The notes beneath the pieces were generated by a model that had not been told where the DNA came from, did not search any database, and saw nothing but the letters and a program-made list of their open reading frames with translations. Positions 17,673 to 28,527 of a stretch of 57,471 nt of DNA are shown piece after piece. The DNA lies in assembly GCA_903958395.1 (NCBI GenBank), contig CAJBSZ010000435.1, forward strand, positions 1-57,471. Reading direction: 5' to 3'. The position numbers were made by a program, and so were the translations under genes. Position 1 is the stretch's first letter, and every line of letters begins with the position of its first letter. The stretch comes from an uncultured bacterium. Its GTDB lineage: Bacteria > Verrucomicrobiota > Kiritimatiellia > CAIKKV01 > CAITUY01.

Positions 17673-18167
17673 CTAGTTCCCGGATCCGGTCACCACAACT
17701 GCCCGGTCCTGAACCCTGGGAAATGCCCGGCTCGTCTTCTGGATCACAGCCCCGGCAACCGCCGTTCGCGAATCCACAACCCGCACCGTGGCCACAGCCC
17801 GATCCTCTTGCATCACAGCGAACTGCAAACCCGGCTTCACACCGTCCTGCCGCCCGCCGTCAAGGATCACCATGCCCAGCTCTTTGTTTACGTCTAAAAC
17901 TCTAAACTCTTTTTTTTCCACTCCGGCCGGGTTAACGGATTTTCCGACCCTCCCCGCCGCCGTCTCACAGGCCCGGCCATCCAACCGGGCCCTCAATCCA
18001 TCCGTCTCCGCCTTCGCCAACGCCAGCGCCTCGGTCAGGTATTTCACCTGCCTCAGGAGGAACGCCTCGTTCTCTCCGTCAGCTCCCGCCATCACACTGC
18101 GCCCCATCAACAGGCACAGAATCACGAGAGTCAATCCAAGCCGCCACACCGTGTTTCCCGCCCGCAT
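17673..18167 (-). CDS. Exported coiled-coil protein of unknown function inside the S10 operon
   Basis: A 164-residue protein I do not recognise. Residues 1-28 look like a Sec signal peptide (basic start, core LGLTLVILCLLMG, likely cleavage after SVMA). Residues 30-65 are charged and heptad-like (FLLRQVKYLTEALALAKAE), probably a short coiled coil. Residues 85-160 form a predicted beta domain (FRVLDVNKELGMVILDGG, VKPGLQFAVMQEDRAVATV). That pattern resembles small beta barrels of envelope proteins such as the FlgT C-terminus or MreC, but the match is by eye only. The gene starts 4 nt after rpsS and stops 10 nt before rplV, so it must be co-transcribed with them. No good ribosome-binding site is seen, so coupling to rpsS is likely. 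An envelope protein here is not part of the classical S10 operon. Confidence 0.8.
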   Translation of the reverse strand: MRAGNTVWRLGLTLVILCLLMGRSVMAGADGENEAFLLRQVKYLTEALALAKAETDGLRARLDGRACETAAGRVGKSVNPAGVEKKEFRVLDVNKELGMVILDGGRQDGVKPGLQFAVMQEDRAVATVRVVDSRTAVAGAVIQKTSRAFPRVQDRAVVVTGSGN

Positions 18168-18171
18168 ACGA

Positions 18172-18456
18172 CTACTTTAACGCCACCGTTTTGTCGGTGT
18201 GTGTGCCGTGCTTACGGAAAATGCGCGTCGGCGCAAATTCGCCCAAACGATGACTCACCATGTGCTCCGTGATATACACCGGAACATGCTGCTTGCCGTT
18301 GTGTACGGCCAGCGTATGCCCGACAAATTCAGGAACAATCATGGAACGACGGGACCACGTCTTGACCACGCGCTTCTCTCCCGCGCGATTCATCTTTTCG
18401 ACGCGTTCCAGAAGCTTCTCGTCAACAAACGGCCCTTTTTTTAATGAACGGCCCAT
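18172..18456 (-). CDS. rpsS: 30S ribosomal protein S19
   Basis: A 94-residue S19 of the 30S head, paired with S13. It starts [20 protein letters not shown] and has [20 protein letters not shown] and [16 protein letters not shown] is about 10 nt before ATG 18456. rplB ends 3 nt upstream. Confidence 0.97.
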   Translation of the reverse strand: MGRSLKKGPFVDEKLLERVEKMNRAGEKRVVKTWSRRSMIVPEFVGHTLAVHNGKQHVPVYITEHMVSHRLGEFAPTRIFRKHGTHTDKTVALK

Positions 18457-18459
18457 GGT

Positions 18460-19284
18460 TTACTTTCTCCGCCTGACAATAAATTTGCTCGAAGTCTTCC
18501 GCCGCGAACGAGTCTTCTTGCCCTTCGTGAGCTGACCCCACGGCGTCACCGGGTGACCGCCGCCGGACGTACGACCTTCACCGCCACCCATCGGGTGGTC
18601 AACCGGGTTCATCGCCACACCACGTACCGTGGGCCGAATCCCCTTCCAACGCTTGCGCCCAGCCTTACCCAGACAAATCCCATCATGATCCAAATTGCCA
18701 ACCTGGCCAATCGTCGCCTGACACGCCACATTGATCTGCCGGATTTCACCCGACGGCAACTTCACCTGCGCAAAGCCCCCCTCACGGGACATCAGCTGCG
18801 CGGTCTGCCCCGCGCTGCGAACTAGCTGCGCTCCACACCCTGCCGTCAACTCGATATTATGGATCGGCAACCCCAACGGAATCTTCGCAAGCGGCAACGC
18901 ATTGCCATTGATCGGCTCGGCATCGGGACCCGACATCACCATCGTACCCACTTCCAGTCCGACCGGAGCAAGAATATAGCGCTTTTCGCCATCCTTGTAT
19001 GCCAGCAGGGCAATTCGGGCCGTCCGGTTCGGATCATACTCAATAGCCTGAACCTTGGCGGGAATGCCGGTTTTATTTCTCTTAAAATCAATAATCCGGT
19101 AGTGATGCCGGTGACCGCCGCCACGGTGGCGGACAGTGATACGTCCGGCGGAATTGCGTCCCGCCTTTGACTTCTGCGATTTCGTGAGCGACCGCTCGGG
19201 TTTGCTCCGGGTGATTTCATCAAACGTCGAGAGCTGCGTGTGTCGCAGGCTCGGCGTCGTCGGTTTGTAGGTTTTCAGCGCCAT
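18460..19284 (-). CDS. rplB: 50S ribosomal protein L2
   Basis: A 274-residue L2, needed for subunit association and peptidyl transfer. It has [40 protein letters not shown], and the conserved C-terminal [18 protein letters not shown], whose histidine corresponds to the functionally important His229 of E. coli. Typical length. AGGAAG precedes ATG 19284. Confidence 0.98.
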   Translation of the reverse strand: MALKTYKPTTPSLRHTQLSTFDEITRSKPERSLTKSQKSKAGRNSAGRITVRHRGGGHRHHYRIIDFKRNKTGIPAKVQAIEYDPNRTARIALLAYKDGEKRYILAPVGLEVGTMVMSGPDAEPINGNALPLAKIPLGLPIHNIELTAGCGAQLVRSAGQTAQLMSREGGFAQVKLPSGEIRQINVACQATIGQVGNLDHDGICLGKAGRKRWKGIRPTVRGVAMNPVDHPMGGGEGRTSGGGHPVTPWGQLTKGKKTRSRRKTSSKFIVRRRK

Positions 19285-19294
19285 GTCGTGCTTC

Positions 19295-19576
19295 CTATTC
19301 CAAATCTATCTTGTCGCCTTCTCTCAGTGTCACCACCGCGCGTTTCCAAGCCGGTTTCTTTCCGGAGTGAATCGTGCGTTCACGACAGGCCTTGCCATCA
19401 TAATTCATGGTATTGACCTTCGTAACCTTGACCTTGAAAAAATCCTCGATCGCCCCCTTGATCTCCAGCTTATTTGCAGAAGGAGCAACCTTGAAAAAAT
19501 ATTTATTTTGTCCGGCAAGCAACGACCCCTTCTCGGTGATGTGCAGACCCCGAACTGCGGAAAGTGAATTTTTCAT
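19295..19576 (-). CDS. rplW: 50S ribosomal protein L23
   Basis: A 93-residue L23 at the tunnel exit, docking site for SRP and trigger factor. It has [40 protein letters not shown] and [13 protein letters not shown]. Its ATG overlaps the rplD stop (ATGA), so translation is probably coupled. Confidence 0.95.
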   Translation of the reverse strand: MKNSLSAVRGLHITEKGSLLAGQNKYFFKVAPSANKLEIKGAIEDFFKVKVTKVNTMNYDGKACRERTIHSGKKPAWKRAVVTLREGDKIDLE

Positions 19577-20214
19577 GATTTCCTCCCCGGCTCGCCCTCA
19601 AGCCGCGCCTTTAACTGCTCCATCGCGGAGCGCGTTACCACGGTCACCGGGAATCGGACCAATTGGAACGTACTGACATCCCGGGCCGTCGTCGCCTCCA
19701 CCTGGGGTATATTTCGGAACGCGCAGAGCAGATTTTTATCCAGCTTGTCAACCACGATCAAAACGCCCTGTTTAAGACCCAGCGACTTCAACAAAGCCAC
19801 CGCCGTCTTCGTCTTGGGCTCCGCCACCGTCAGCGTGTCCAGAACCCGGATGCGATCCTCCCGGATCAGATCGCTCAAGGCGCTCCGGAATGCCAGGCGC
19901 GCGACCTTCACAGGAATGCGTTTAGCGTAACTCCGGGGATGAGGCCCATGAGCCACACCACCACCCCGCCACACGGGAGATTGCCGGAAACCAGCCCGGG
20001 CACGCCCGGTTCCTTTTTGCTTCCATGGCTTCTTATTGCTGCCCGCCACCGCACCCTTGCCGAGAGTGGAGGCTGATCCCGCTCGTAATCCGGCCTGATA
20101 GGCCACGATAACATCACGGACAGCCTGCTGGCCCTTGCTCGTCATCAGCTCGTCAGGGAAGTCAACCTTCGCCAACGAGGATCCTTTCATGTCATAGACA
20201 GAAAGCTTGCTCAT
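19573..20214 (-). CDS. rplD: 50S ribosomal protein L4
   Basis: A 213-residue L4, a tunnel-lining protein and, in E. coli, the autogenous regulator of the S10 operon. The tunnel loop motif KKPWKQKGTGRARAGFRQSP and the following WRGGGVAHGPHPRSYAKRIP are clear. Its start overlaps the rplC stop and its end overlaps rplW, each by 4 nt, so L3, L4 and L23 form a tightly coupled trio. Confidence 0.97.
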   Translation of the reverse strand: MSKLSVYDMKGSSLAKVDFPDELMTSKGQQAVRDVIVAYQAGLRAGSASTLGKGAVAGSNKKPWKQKGTGRARAGFRQSPVWRGGGVAHGPHPRSYAKRIPVKVARLAFRSALSDLIREDRIRVLDTLTVAEPKTKTAVALLKSLGLKQGVLIVVDKLDKNLLCAFRNIPQVEATTARDVSTFQLVRFPVTVVTRSAMEQLKARLEGEPGRKS

Positions 20215-20858
20215 TTACCCTGCCCCGCCTTCGTCTTCTTCAATGCTTTTCGTATTTCAACCAATGCTCCTGCAGGTCCGGGAACGGCCCCTTTTACCAG
20301 GATCAAATTCTCGCTCGCCCGTAGCTGAACCACCTTTAGGTTTTGTGTGGTAACCCGAACATTGCCCATGTGGCCAGGCATCCGCTTGCCCTTGTGAACG
20401 CGTCCGGGAAATGAACGGCATCCAATCGAGCCGACACGCCGTTTCGAATGGCCGCCATGCGTCATCGGACCGCCCGCCATCTTGAAGCGACGGACAACCC
20501 CCTGGAACCCTCGTCCCTTGGTGATCCCGATGATGTCGACATAGTCGGCTCCATCCAAAACAGAGGCCGTCACGGTGTCACCCGCCTTGATTTCATCACT
20601 GTCGTCAACGTCAAATTCACGCAGGAAGCGCTTCGGCGTCGCGTTGACCGCCTTGAACTGACCCGCATGAGCCTTGTTCGCCCGCGAGGCCTTGACCTCG
20701 ACGAACCCGAGTTTCAGCGCCTCATAGCCGTCCTGGCTCTTCGTTTTGCGCTGGACCACAACACATGGCCCGATTTCAATCACCGTGACCGGGGTCTGTC
20801 GACCTTCGTCGCCAAAAACCCGCGTCATTCCGATTTTTTTTCCGAGTATCCCTTGCAT
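20211..20858 (-). CDS. rplC: 50S ribosomal protein L3
   Basis: A 215-residue L3 near the peptidyl-transferase centre. It starts MQGILGKKIGMTRVFGDEGR, with VTVIEIGPCVVVQRKT, the central ITKGRGFQGVVRRFKMAGGP with MTHGGHSKRRVGSIG, and PGRVHKGKRMPGHMGN, the extension towards the A-loop. It follows rpsJ by 10 nt. Confidence 0.98.
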   Translation of the reverse strand: MQGILGKKIGMTRVFGDEGRQTPVTVIEIGPCVVVQRKTKSQDGYEALKLGFVEVKASRANKAHAGQFKAVNATPKRFLREFDVDDSDEIKAGDTVTASVLDGADYVDIIGITKGRGFQGVVRRFKMAGGPMTHGGHSKRRVGSIGCRSFPGRVHKGKRMPGHMGNVRVTTQNLKVVQLRASENLILVKGAVPGPAGALVEIRKALKKTKAGQGK

Positions 20859-20868
20859 GGCTACCTGC

Positions 20869-21180
20869 TTAAATCTTGATCGTTATATCCACACCGGCGG
20901 GCATGTTGAGTTTCTTTAACTCATCCACCGTCCTTGCCGTCGGTTCCACAATGTCCAAAACCCGCTTATGCGTCCGGACCTCAAACTGTTCCATCGATTT
21001 CTTATCGGCATGCACACTGCGGTTAACACTGTAACTCTCAATGCGCGTTGGCATCGGAATGGGCCCCACCACCCGGGCTCCCGTTCGTTTTGCGGTCTCT
21101 ACAATATCGGACACAGACTGGTCCAACACCCGATAATCGTAAGCTTTCAAACGTATACGTATGCGTTGCTTTTCCATCAT
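20869..21180 (-). CDS. rpsJ: 30S ribosomal protein S10 (NusE)
   Basis: A 103-residue S10, part of the 30S head and the NusB-NusE antitermination complex. It has [37 protein letters not shown], the flexible loop around [20 protein letters not shown], and [16 protein letters not shown]. Two adjacent ATG codons start the frame at 21180. It begins 4 nt after the fusA stop, so the str and S10 blocks are joined without a gap. Confidence 0.97.
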   Translation of the reverse strand: MMEKQRIRIRLKAYDYRVLDQSVSDIVETAKRTGARVVGPIPMPTRIESYSVNRSVHADKKSMEQFEVRTHKRVLDIVEPTARTVDELKKLNMPAGVDITIKI

Positions 21181-21184
21181 TCAC

Positions 21185-23320
21185 TCACCGTTCCAGAAGT
21201 TGCTGTTGTATCGCCTCCGGCACCACATCAAAACACGCCGGCTCCATCGTGTAACTCGCCCGCCCCCGTGTCAGAGACCGGACGGCCGTCGAATACCCAA
21301 ACAGTTCCGCCAGCGGAACTCGCGCATGGATCACCTGCACGGTCTCCTTGCCCATCATATCCTGAACATGCCCGCGCCGAGCGCTCACATCGTTCAACAC
21401 ATCACCTAAATGATCTGCCGGAAGAATAATTTCAAGCGACATGATGGGCTCCAGGATCGCCGGCTTTGCCGCCTTCGCCGCCACCCTCAGGGCCATCACA
21501 CCCGCCGTCCGGAACGCCACTTCAGTGGACTCCTGATCATGAAATTCGCCTCCCACCACCCTGACCTTGACATCCACCATCGGATAGTTTGCCAGAATGC
21601 CGGTCGTCAACCCGTCCCGAACCCCCTCCTCGACCGCGCTTCTGAATTCAGTCGGGATGCGAGTGCTCGATACGTCAAATTCGACCGTGACTCCCGTGCC
21701 GCGCTCGGCCGGCTTGACATCCAGGACCACGGCGGCAAATTGAGGCTGCCCGGCAATGTCGCGTTCAAAGCGGTATTCACCCCGGCCTGAAGCCAGGATC
21801 GTCTCGCGATAGGCCACCATGGGCCGCCCCGCGTTCGCCTGAACCTTGTATTCTCGAAACATCCGGTCTTTCAAAATCTCAAGATGCAACTCGCCCATGC
21901 CGCTCAACAGCGTCTGGCCGGTATCCGGATCCACCGACACAATACAGGTGGGATCCTCCGCCGCAAGCGCACTCATGGCCTCGCCAAGTTTCTCGCGATC
22001 GGCCTGCGACTTGGGCTCAATCGCCATGGAAATAACCGGCTCGGGGAACCGGATGCGCTCCAGCTCAACAGGCATGTTCTCGGCGCACAGAGTATCACCC
22101 GTCGTGACCTGCTTCAGCCCCACCACCGCGCCGATTTCACCAGCATGCAGGACCTCGACCTCCTGGCGGTCATCCGCATGCAGAAGTACCAGTTTCATCA
22201 CGCGCTCACGCTTCCGGGTGCGGGCATTGAACAGATTCTGGCCTTTCCGGATCTGCCCGGAATAGACGCGGACAAACGCCAGCCGACCCATGTAGGCATC
22301 GCTCATCAACTTGAAAACCAATGCACTCTGCGGGGCGAAATCGTCCGCTTCACGAGATACCACCTCACGGGTCTTGGGATGCTCGCCGTGAACGGGAGGA
22401 ACGTCAATCGGAGCCGGCAGGAAATCCACCACCGCGTCCAACAACTGCTGAACCCCCTTATTGCGAAGCGATGACCCGCACAAAACCGGAGTCAAGGTCT
22501 GCGCGAGTGTCGCGCGCCGCAACCCATCCCGCAAAACCTGCGCGGGAACATCCGCGCAATCCAGATAGGATTCCAGGACCTTTTCATCCCGCTCCGTCAA
22601 AACCTCGATGAGTTGAGCGCGGGCCTTCTCGGCCTCAACCGCCAGTTCGGACGGAATCGGAACCGTCTGAACCTTACTCCCGAATGAAGTATCGTCGTAA
22701 ACAATGGCCTCCATGGCCAGCAAATCAATAACGCCGCGGAATCCGTCCTCCGAGCCCCACGGTATCTGAATGGGCACAGGAACCGCTCCCAGGCGTGTTC
22801 GTATCTGCCCCACCACTGCGCTGAAATCGGCACCAATGCGATCCATTTTATTCACAAAGGCGATGCGGGGAACCTGATAGCGATCCGCCTGATGCCAGAC
22901 CGTTTCAGACTGCGGCTGCACACCGCCCACGCCGCAAAACACCACAACCGCACCATCCAGGACACGCAACGACCGCTCCACTTCTACGGTAAAATCAACA
23001 TGCCCGGGAGTATCAATGAGATTGATCTGGTAATCCCGCCAAAAACAGGTTGTCGCTGCACTCGTTATGGTGATGCCGCGCTCCTTCTCCTGCGGCATCC
23101 AGTCCATTGTGGCGGTTCCATCATGAACCTCACCCATACGGTGTACGCGACCGGCATAAAACAGAATACGCTCGCTTGTCGTGGTCTTGCCCGCATCAAT
23201 GTGGGCAATGATCCCGATATTGCGAACGGCAGACAGGGGACGGATGCGATCCGCCGCTTCACGCTGGCGCGCTTCCCCTGTGGCTCCACCTTGTTTATTC
23301 TGTTCCAAAACCGTTTCCAT
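21185..23320 (-). CDS. fusA: Translation elongation factor G
   Basis: A 711-residue EF-G, the GTPase that drives ribosomal translocation. It has the G1 motif [21 protein letters not shown]3 [16 protein letters not shown] and G4 [10 protein letters not shown], and the domain IV tip and domain V region [21 protein letters not shown] 23377 would add 19 residues, but ATG 23320 gives the normal short leader before [10 protein letters not shown]. Neither has a clear ribosome-binding site, so the start is uncertain. It lies between rpsG and rpsJ. tuf does not follow it as in E. coli and is instead located upstream at 35704-36912. Confidence 0.97.
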   Translation of the reverse strand: METVLEQNKQGGATGEARQREAADRIRPLSAVRNIGIIAHIDAGKTTTSERILFYAGRVHRMGEVHDGTATMDWMPQEKERGITITSAATTCFWRDYQINLIDTPGHVDFTVEVERSLRVLDGAVVVFCGVGGVQPQSETVWHQADRYQVPRIAFVNKMDRIGADFSAVVGQIRTRLGAVPVPIQIPWGSEDGFRGVIDLLAMEAIVYDDTSFGSKVQTVPIPSELAVEAEKARAQLIEVLTERDEKVLESYLDCADVPAQVLRDGLRRATLAQTLTPVLCGSSLRNKGVQQLLDAVVDFLPAPIDVPPVHGEHPKTREVVSREADDFAPQSALVFKLMSDAYMGRLAFVRVYSGQIRKGQNLFNARTRKRERVMKLVLLHADDRQEVEVLHAGEIGAVVGLKQVTTGDTLCAENMPVELERIRFPEPVISMAIEPKSQADREKLGEAMSALAAEDPTCIVSVDPDTGQTLLSGMGELHLEILKDRMFREYKVQANAGRPMVAYRETILASGRGEYRFERDIAGQPQFAAVVLDVKPAERGTGVTVEFDVSSTRIPTEFRSAVEEGVRDGLTTGILANYPMVDVKVRVVGGEFHDQESTEVAFRTAGVMALRVAAKAAKPAILEPIMSLEIILPADHLGDVLNDVSARRGHVQDMMGKETVQVIHARVPLAELFGYSTAVRSLTRGRASYTMEPACFDVVPEAIQQQLLER

Positions 23321-23349
23321 TTTATTCACTAAACAAACAACACCCGCCG

Positions 23350-23369
23350 CCCGATCGTCGGACGACGGG
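23350..23369 (-). other. Hairpin in the rpsG-fusA gap
   Basis: On the minus strand an 8-bp stem with one bulged T (arms 23369-23362 and 23358-23350) and a 3-nt loop is followed by a T-rich but interrupted stretch. It lies 5' of the preferred fusA start. It could be a weak attenuator or pause element, or it may code for the N-terminus if GTG 23377 is used. Confidence 0.35.
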
Positions 23370-23386
23370 ATATTCACAAACTTAAC

Positions 23387-23860
23387 TTACCATCGATAGT
23401 GGGCAAACGCCTTATTTGCCTGGGCCATCTTATGCGTGTCATCACGCTTCTTGATGGCATTACCCTGCTCGGCATAGGCGTCCAGGATTTCCTGGGCCAG
23501 CGCACGTCGCATCGGCACACCCTTCCGGGTTTTCGCGTACTGGATCAACCAGCGCATCGCCAGGGCTCCCTGTCGATCAGGCGTCACTTCAACGGGCACC
23601 TGATACGTGGCACCGCCGACCCGGCGCGACTTCACTTCGACTTTCGGCTTCACGTTGTCAATCGCGCGCAGAATCACTTCCAGCGGATCGCCATCAGGAT
23701 GCTTCTCTTGAATCACCTTCAGGGCATCGTAAACAATGTTTACCGATACCGATTTCTTTCCCACCTTCATCAGGTGGTTCACCAGACGGCCGACCAACTC
23801 GCTGTTGTATTTCGGATCCGATTGAACCGCCCGTCGCACTGCTCTACGTCTTCGTCCCAT
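23387..23860 (-). CDS. rpsG: 30S ribosomal protein S7
   Basis: A 157-residue S7, the nucleator of the 30S head, contacting the E-site tRNA. It starts GRRRRAVRRAVQSDPKYNSE and has VNHLMKVGKKSVSVNIVYDA, KPKVEVKSRRVGGATYQVPV and KRDDTHKMAQANKAFAHYRW at the end. Normal length, 14 nt after rpsL. Confidence 0.98.
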   Translation of the reverse strand: MGRRRRAVRRAVQSDPKYNSELVGRLVNHLMKVGKKSVSVNIVYDALKVIQEKHPDGDPLEVILRAIDNVKPKVEVKSRRVGGATYQVPVEVTPDRQGALAMRWLIQYAKTRKGVPMRRALAQEILDAYAEQGNAIKKRDDTHKMAQANKAFAHYRW

Positions 23861-23874
23861 GATCTTGCGCCGTC

Positions 23875-24252
23875 CTACGCCTGCTTCGGTGTTTTGACGC
23901 CATACTTGGAACGGCCCCGGTGCCGTCCCTCCACGCCCAGCGTGTCCAGAGTACCACGAACAATGTGATACCGCACACCAGGCAGGTCCTTTACGCGACC
24001 GCCCCGCACAAGCACTACACTGTGCTCCTGAAGATTGTGCCCTTCGCCCGGAATATAGGCGGTCACTTCCTCGCCATTGGTCAGACGAACACGAGCCACC
24101 TTACGCAGCGCCGAGTTCGGCTTTTTGGGTGTCTGCGTTTTCACGGACAGACACACGCCGCGACGCTGAGGACAATTCTTCAGCGCGGGCGATTTGCTTT
24201 TATTACGGATTTTCTTTCGTCCGTTCTTAACCAGTTGATTAATCGTCGGCAT
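23875..24252 (-). CDS. rpsL: 30S ribosomal protein S12
   Basis: A 125-residue S12 at the decoding centre. It starts [14 protein letters not shown]. The loops that carry streptomycin-resistance mutations in other species, [15 protein letters not shown] and [13 protein letters not shown], have the sensitive-type lysines. The frame is open for eight codons upstream, but AAGGGA lies 8 nt before ATG 24252 and that start gives the standard N-terminus. It follows rpoC after 65 nt. Confidence 0.97.
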   Translation of the reverse strand: MPTINQLVKNGRKKIRNKSKSPALKNCPQRRGVCLSVKTQTPKKPNSALRKVARVRLTNGEEVTAYIPGEGHNLQEHSVVLVRGGRVKDLPGVRYHIVRGTLDTLGVEGRHRGRSKYGVKTPKQA

Positions 24253-24284
24253 AGCTACATTCCCTTCCAAACGCAAAGCGCGAA

Positions 24285-24314
24285 AAAATGCCAGAAGTGA
24301 TAGGTCCTTGTCAA
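24285..24314 (-). promoter_or_regulatory. Possible internal promoter before rpsL
   Basis: A perfect TTGACA (minus strand, 24314-24309) is followed 18 nt later by CATTTT (24290-24285), a weak -10. It falls in the rpoC-rpsL gap, where many bacteria start the str operon. The -35 is good, but the -10 makes this only suggestive. Confidence 0.3.
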
Positions 24315-24317
24315 GCT

Positions 24318-27300
24318 TTATCCCAAAAGCTCCTGAGCTTTCTTCAACGCTTCGCTCTCTTGACGCAAGTCCTCCTCGGGGATCGGCTCGGCCAGAGGCA
24401 CTAATTTGATGTTCCGGTACATCGGGAAACCGGTCCCGCCCGGGATCAAATGACCCATGATAACATTCTCCTTGAACCCATACAGCGTATCCACACGACC
24501 CAGCGTCGCCGCCTCGGTCAACACGCGCGTGGTGTCTTGGAATGACGCCGCCGAAATAAAGCTCTCGGTCTCGAGCGCGGCCTTGGTGATCCCAAGAAGA
24601 GCCGGAGAGGCCTCCGCCGGACGCTTGCCTTCGGCCTGCGCCTTGGTGTTCATTTCCTGGAACACCCGCTTCTCAACCTGCTCACCCCAGAGAAAATCGG
24701 TATCGCCCGCGTCCGTGATCCGGACTTTGCGCAGCATTTGACGGACAATGATCTCGATATGCTTGTCGTTGATTTCAACGCCCTGCAACCGGTAGACTTC
24801 CTGAACCTGATTCACCAGGTATTCCTGCAACTCCTGAGGCCCGCATATCTCCAAAATTTCCTGGGGAACCACGGGGCCTTCCGTAAGCTGCTGCCCTTTC
24901 TGGACATAGTCACCCTTATACACAACGATGTGCTTGCCCATCGGAATCAGATGCTGCTCCTCGTCACCCGTGACCGCATCACGGATCAGCAGGCAGCGGC
25001 GTCCGCGCTGGTTTGCCCCGAAGTCAACCATTCCATCGATCTTCGCAATCTCGGCGGCATCCTTCGGCCTGCGGGCCTCAAACAGTTCCGCCACGCGCGG
25101 CAGACCCCCGGTGATGTCCTTGGTCTTGGACTCCTTGCGGGGCGTCTTGGCAATCACTTCACCCGCCGTGACCTTCTTGCCGTCCTTGATCATGACATGG
25201 GCGCCTGCCGGAATGTTATACGCCATGGGCGGCTCGCTAGGACCAAAGGTGATCACAATCTGGGGATGTAAATCCTCCTTGTGCTCGAGAACCACGGTAC
25301 CCATCAGACCGGTGGACTGATCCACTTCCTTCTTGACCGTCACATTTTCAATAAACCCCTGGAAGTGAACCACACCCGGCTTCTCAGCCAGAATCGGCAC
25401 GCTGTAGGGATCCCACTCAATGAAGCTCTGCCCCTTCTTCACCCGACCGCCATCCTCTTCAGCGATGACCGCGCCAATGGCGATAGAATGCCGCTCAACC
25501 TCCCGGCCGGTATCATCGAAAACCGCCACGGATCCGTTCTTGTTGAGCACCACGAATTTGCCCTGCTCATTCACCACCGTGCGCATGTTGGTATACTGAA
25601 TGATACCGTCGTGCTTGGAGATCACATGGGGCTGCTTGAAAACCGAGCTCGCCGTACCACCGATATGGAACGTCCGCATGGTCAACTGCGTGCCGGGCTC
25701 ACCAATGGATTGCGCGGCAATAATCCCTACAGCCGCTCCCATTTCAACCGGTCGCCCGTTGGAAAGGTCTCGTCCGTAGCACTTGGCACAGATCCCGCGC
25801 CTGGATTCGCACGTCAGGACACTGCGAATGCGAACCTTTTCGATATCCGCGTTCATAACCGCATCCGCCAGGGCCTCGTCAATGAGCCCACCTGCCGGAA
25901 CAACCAGTTGACTCGTCACCGGATTGACAATGTCGTTCAACGCCGTACGGCCCTTGATGCGGTCGGCCAGCGAAACCACATTCTCGTCACCCTCCCCAAT
26001 GGCCTTAACCTCGATGCCATTCAGGGTATTGCAGTCCTGCTCAATAATCCGGACATCCTGGGCTACATCGACCAGCTTACGGGTCAAATACCCGGCATCG
26101 GCAGTCTTCAGGGCGGTATCAGCCAGACCCTTGCGGGCACCATGTGTACTGATGAAGTATTCCAGAACACTTAATCCCTCGCGGAAATTCGACACAATCG
26201 GGAGCTCAATGATTTCGCCGGACGGCTTGGCCATCAATCCGCGCATACCCGCCAACTGGCGGATCTGCTGCCGACTGCCACGGGCCTTTGAGTCCACCAT
26301 CATGAAGATCGGGTTGGCCTCATCGCTCCCCGCGTTCTCCTCGATCGCACGATACATTGCGTTTGACGTTTCGTCCGTCGCCTGAGTCCAGATATCAACG
26401 ATCTTGTTGTAGCGTTCCCCATCGGTAATGATACCGCGCCGGTACTGGCTTTCCACCTCGCTCACGGCCTTGTGCGCCTTGGCGATAATGTCTTCCTTCT
26501 CGGCCGGAATGATCATGTCCGATAATCCGATCGAGATCCCCGCCAGGGTGGCGTTCTCAAAGCCGATATTCTTCAGGCTTTCCAGAACTTTTACGGTTTC
26601 TGCATGGCCACTCACACGGTAACACTGCCAGATCAACTTTCCGAGAAACGATTTGTCGCAGCAGCGATTAATGAATCCCAGGGTCATAGGCAGGATTTCG
26701 TTAAAGAAAACCCGACCGACCGTGGTGGTCAACATCTTCGAATGATTGTCGCCGAAGACCGTCTTGCGCCCGAAGTCTGGATTCTTGAACCGGACACGGT
26801 TATGGATCTTGAGTGCGCCATCATCGTACGCCAGACGGACCTGGGCCGCCTCGTCAAAAATTGGAAGCCGCTCCTGCTCCTGGCTCTGGCCGGCCGCCTT
26901 GCGCCGGACTTCCTTGATCCGATCTTTTTGAGCCGATGATGTGAGATAATAAATGCCCAGCGCGATGTCCTGGGTGGGCGTCATAACCGGTTTTCCGCTC
27001 GAGGGCGAGAACACGTTGTTCGTAGAAAGCATGAGCAGGCGCGACTCGATCTGGGCCTCGATGGACAGCGGCACATGCACCGCCATCTGATCCCCGTCAA
27101 AGTCGGCATTGTACGCCGTACAGACCAGCGGATGCACTTGAATCGCCTCACCCTCCACCAAGATAGGCTCGAACGACTGGATGCTCAGGCGATGCAGCGT
27201 CGGGGCGCGGTTCAGCATGACGGTCTTGTCGCGGGTGATCTCCTCGAGAATCGCCCACACCTCGTCCGATTGCTTGTCGATCAGTTTTTTCGCACTGCGG

Positions 27301-28499
27301 ACCGTATGCGCCACGCCCATTTCCTTCAGGCGGCGGATGATGAATGGCTCAAACAGAACCAGGGCCATCTTTTTGGGAAGTCCGCACTGGTGCAGTTTCA
27401 ATTCGGGACCGACCACAATCACGGAACGTCCGGAATAATCGACACGCTTGCCGAGCAGATTCTGACGGAACCGGCCTCCCTTGCCCTTGAGCATATCACT
27501 CAACGACTTCAGCGGGCGATTTCCGGCGCCGGTTACAGCCCGTCCATGGCGCCCGTTATCGATGACGGCGTCCACGGCCTCCTGAAGCATGCGCTTCTCA
27601 TTCCGAATGATCACATCCGGCGTCTTGAGCTGGAGAAGATTCTTTAACCGGTTATTGCGGTTAATCACCCGGCGATACAGATCATTCAGATCCGACGTCG
27701 CAAACCGGCCGCCCTCAAGGGGCACCAGAGGCCGCAAATCAGGCGGAATCACCGGCAGGACTTCCATGATCATCCATTCCGGCCTCGTATTGCTGGTCAG
27801 AAACCCTTCCAGAACTTTCATGCGCTTGGAGTATTTCTTGCGATTCTGCTTGCTGCGCGTGGTCTCCATCTGCGCATCCAGCTCCGCCAGACATTTCTCC
27901 AGGTCAATCTTCTTCATCAGGTCGCGAACCGCCTCGGCACCGATACGGGCCACAAACGCATCCCCGTATTTCTCCTGGGCTTCCCGGTAGTCCATTTCGC
28001 TGAGAAGCTGCTTCTCTTGAAGCGGCGTATCGCCCGGCTCCACCACCACATAATCCTCATAGTAAAGAATGCGCTCCAAGGAGCGGGCGGTCATGTCGAG
28101 AACCAAGCCGAGGCGACTCGGGGTGCACTTGAAAAACCAGATATGGGACACAGGCACCGCCAGGTCGATATGACCCATGCGCTCACGCCTCACACGCGAC
28201 TGGGTGATTTCCACCCCGCACCGGTCGCAAATCACGCCCTTGTGCTTGATCCGCTTATACTTCCCGCAACTGCACTCCCAGTCCCGCGTCGGGCCGAAAA
28301 TACGCTCGCAAAACAAGCCACCCTTTTCGGGCTTATAGGTGCGATAGTTGATCGTTTCCGGGTTCTTCACCTCGCCATGGCTCCACGCCCGGATCGTTTC
28401 CGGCGAAGCCAAGGTGATGTTCACGGAATCAAACCCCTCCATCAGGGGCATTCCAAGCCGCTCTCGGGCGGCAGAATTTGTCAAGGTACGTTCAGACAT
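24318..28499 (-). CDS. rpoC: DNA-directed RNA polymerase subunit beta'
   Basis: A 1393-residue beta' subunit. It has the zinc-binding N-terminus [20 protein letters not shown], the catalytic magnesium loop [20 protein letters not shown], the bridge-helix/trigger-loop region with [16 protein letters not shown], and the second zinc site [19 protein letters not shown]. The frame extends to 28571, which would overlap rpoB. ATG 28499 ([15 protein letters not shown]) lies 28 nt after the rpoB stop and is preferred. The protein is intact and of bacterial single-subunit type. Confidence 0.98.
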   Translation of the reverse strand: MSERTLTNSAARERLGMPLMEGFDSVNITLASPETIRAWSHGEVKNPETINYRTYKPEKGGLFCERIFGPTRDWECSCGKYKRIKHKGVICDRCGVEITQSRVRRERMGHIDLAVPVSHIWFFKCTPSRLGLVLDMTARSLERILYYEDYVVVEPGDTPLQEKQLLSEMDYREAQEKYGDAFVARIGAEAVRDLMKKIDLEKCLAELDAQMETTRSKQNRKKYSKRMKVLEGFLTSNTRPEWMIMEVLPVIPPDLRPLVPLEGGRFATSDLNDLYRRVINRNNRLKNLLQLKTPDVIIRNEKRMLQEAVDAVIDNGRHGRAVTGAGNRPLKSLSDMLKGKGGRFRQNLLGKRVDYSGRSVIVVGPELKLHQCGLPKKMALVLFEPFIIRRLKEMGVAHTVRSAKKLIDKQSDEVWAILEEITRDKTVMLNRAPTLHRLSIQSFEPILVEGEAIQVHPLVCTAYNADFDGDQMAVHVPLSIEAQIESRLLMLSTNNVFSPSSGKPVMTPTQDIALGIYYLTSSAQKDRIKEVRRKAAGQSQEQERLPIFDEAAQVRLAYDDGALKIHNRVRFKNPDFGRKTVFGDNHSKMLTTTVGRVFFNEILPMTLGFINRCCDKSFLGKLIWQCYRVSGHAETVKVLESLKNIGFENATLAGISIGLSDMIIPAEKEDIIAKAHKAVSEVESQYRRGIITDGERYNKIVDIWTQATDETSNAMYRAIEENAGSDEANPIFMMVDSKARGSRQQIRQLAGMRGLMAKPSGEIIELPIVSNFREGLSVLEYFISTHGARKGLADTALKTADAGYLTRKLVDVAQDVRIIEQDCNTLNGIEVKAIGEGDENVVSLADRIKGRTALNDIVNPVTSQLVVPAGGLIDEALADAVMNADIEKVRIRSVLTCESRRGICAKCYGRDLSNGRPVEMGAAVGIIAAQSIGEPGTQLTMRTFHIGGTASSVFKQPHVISKHDGIIQYTNMRTVVNEQGKFVVLNKNGSVAVFDDTGREVERHSIAIGAVIAEEDGGRVKKGQSFIEWDPYSVPILAEKPGVVHFQGFIENVTVKKEVDQSTGLMGTVVLEHKEDLHPQIVITFGPSEPPMAYNIPAGAHVMIKDGKKVTAGEVIAKTPRKESKTKDITGGLPRVAELFEARRPKDAAEIAKIDGMVDFGANQRGRRCLLIRDAVTGDEEQHLIPMGKHIVVYKGDYVQKGQQLTEGPVVPQEILEICGPQELQEYLVNQVQEVYRLQGVEINDKHIEIIVRQMLRKVRITDAGDTDFLWGEQVEKRVFQEMNTKAQAEGKRPAEASPALLGITKAALETESFISAASFQDTTRVLTEAATLGRVDTLYGFKENVIMGHLIPGGTGFPMYRNIKLVPLAEPIPEEDLRQESEALKKAQELLG

Positions 28500-28527
28500 A
28501 GGTGACTCAGCGTTGCCGCCGCCTCCG

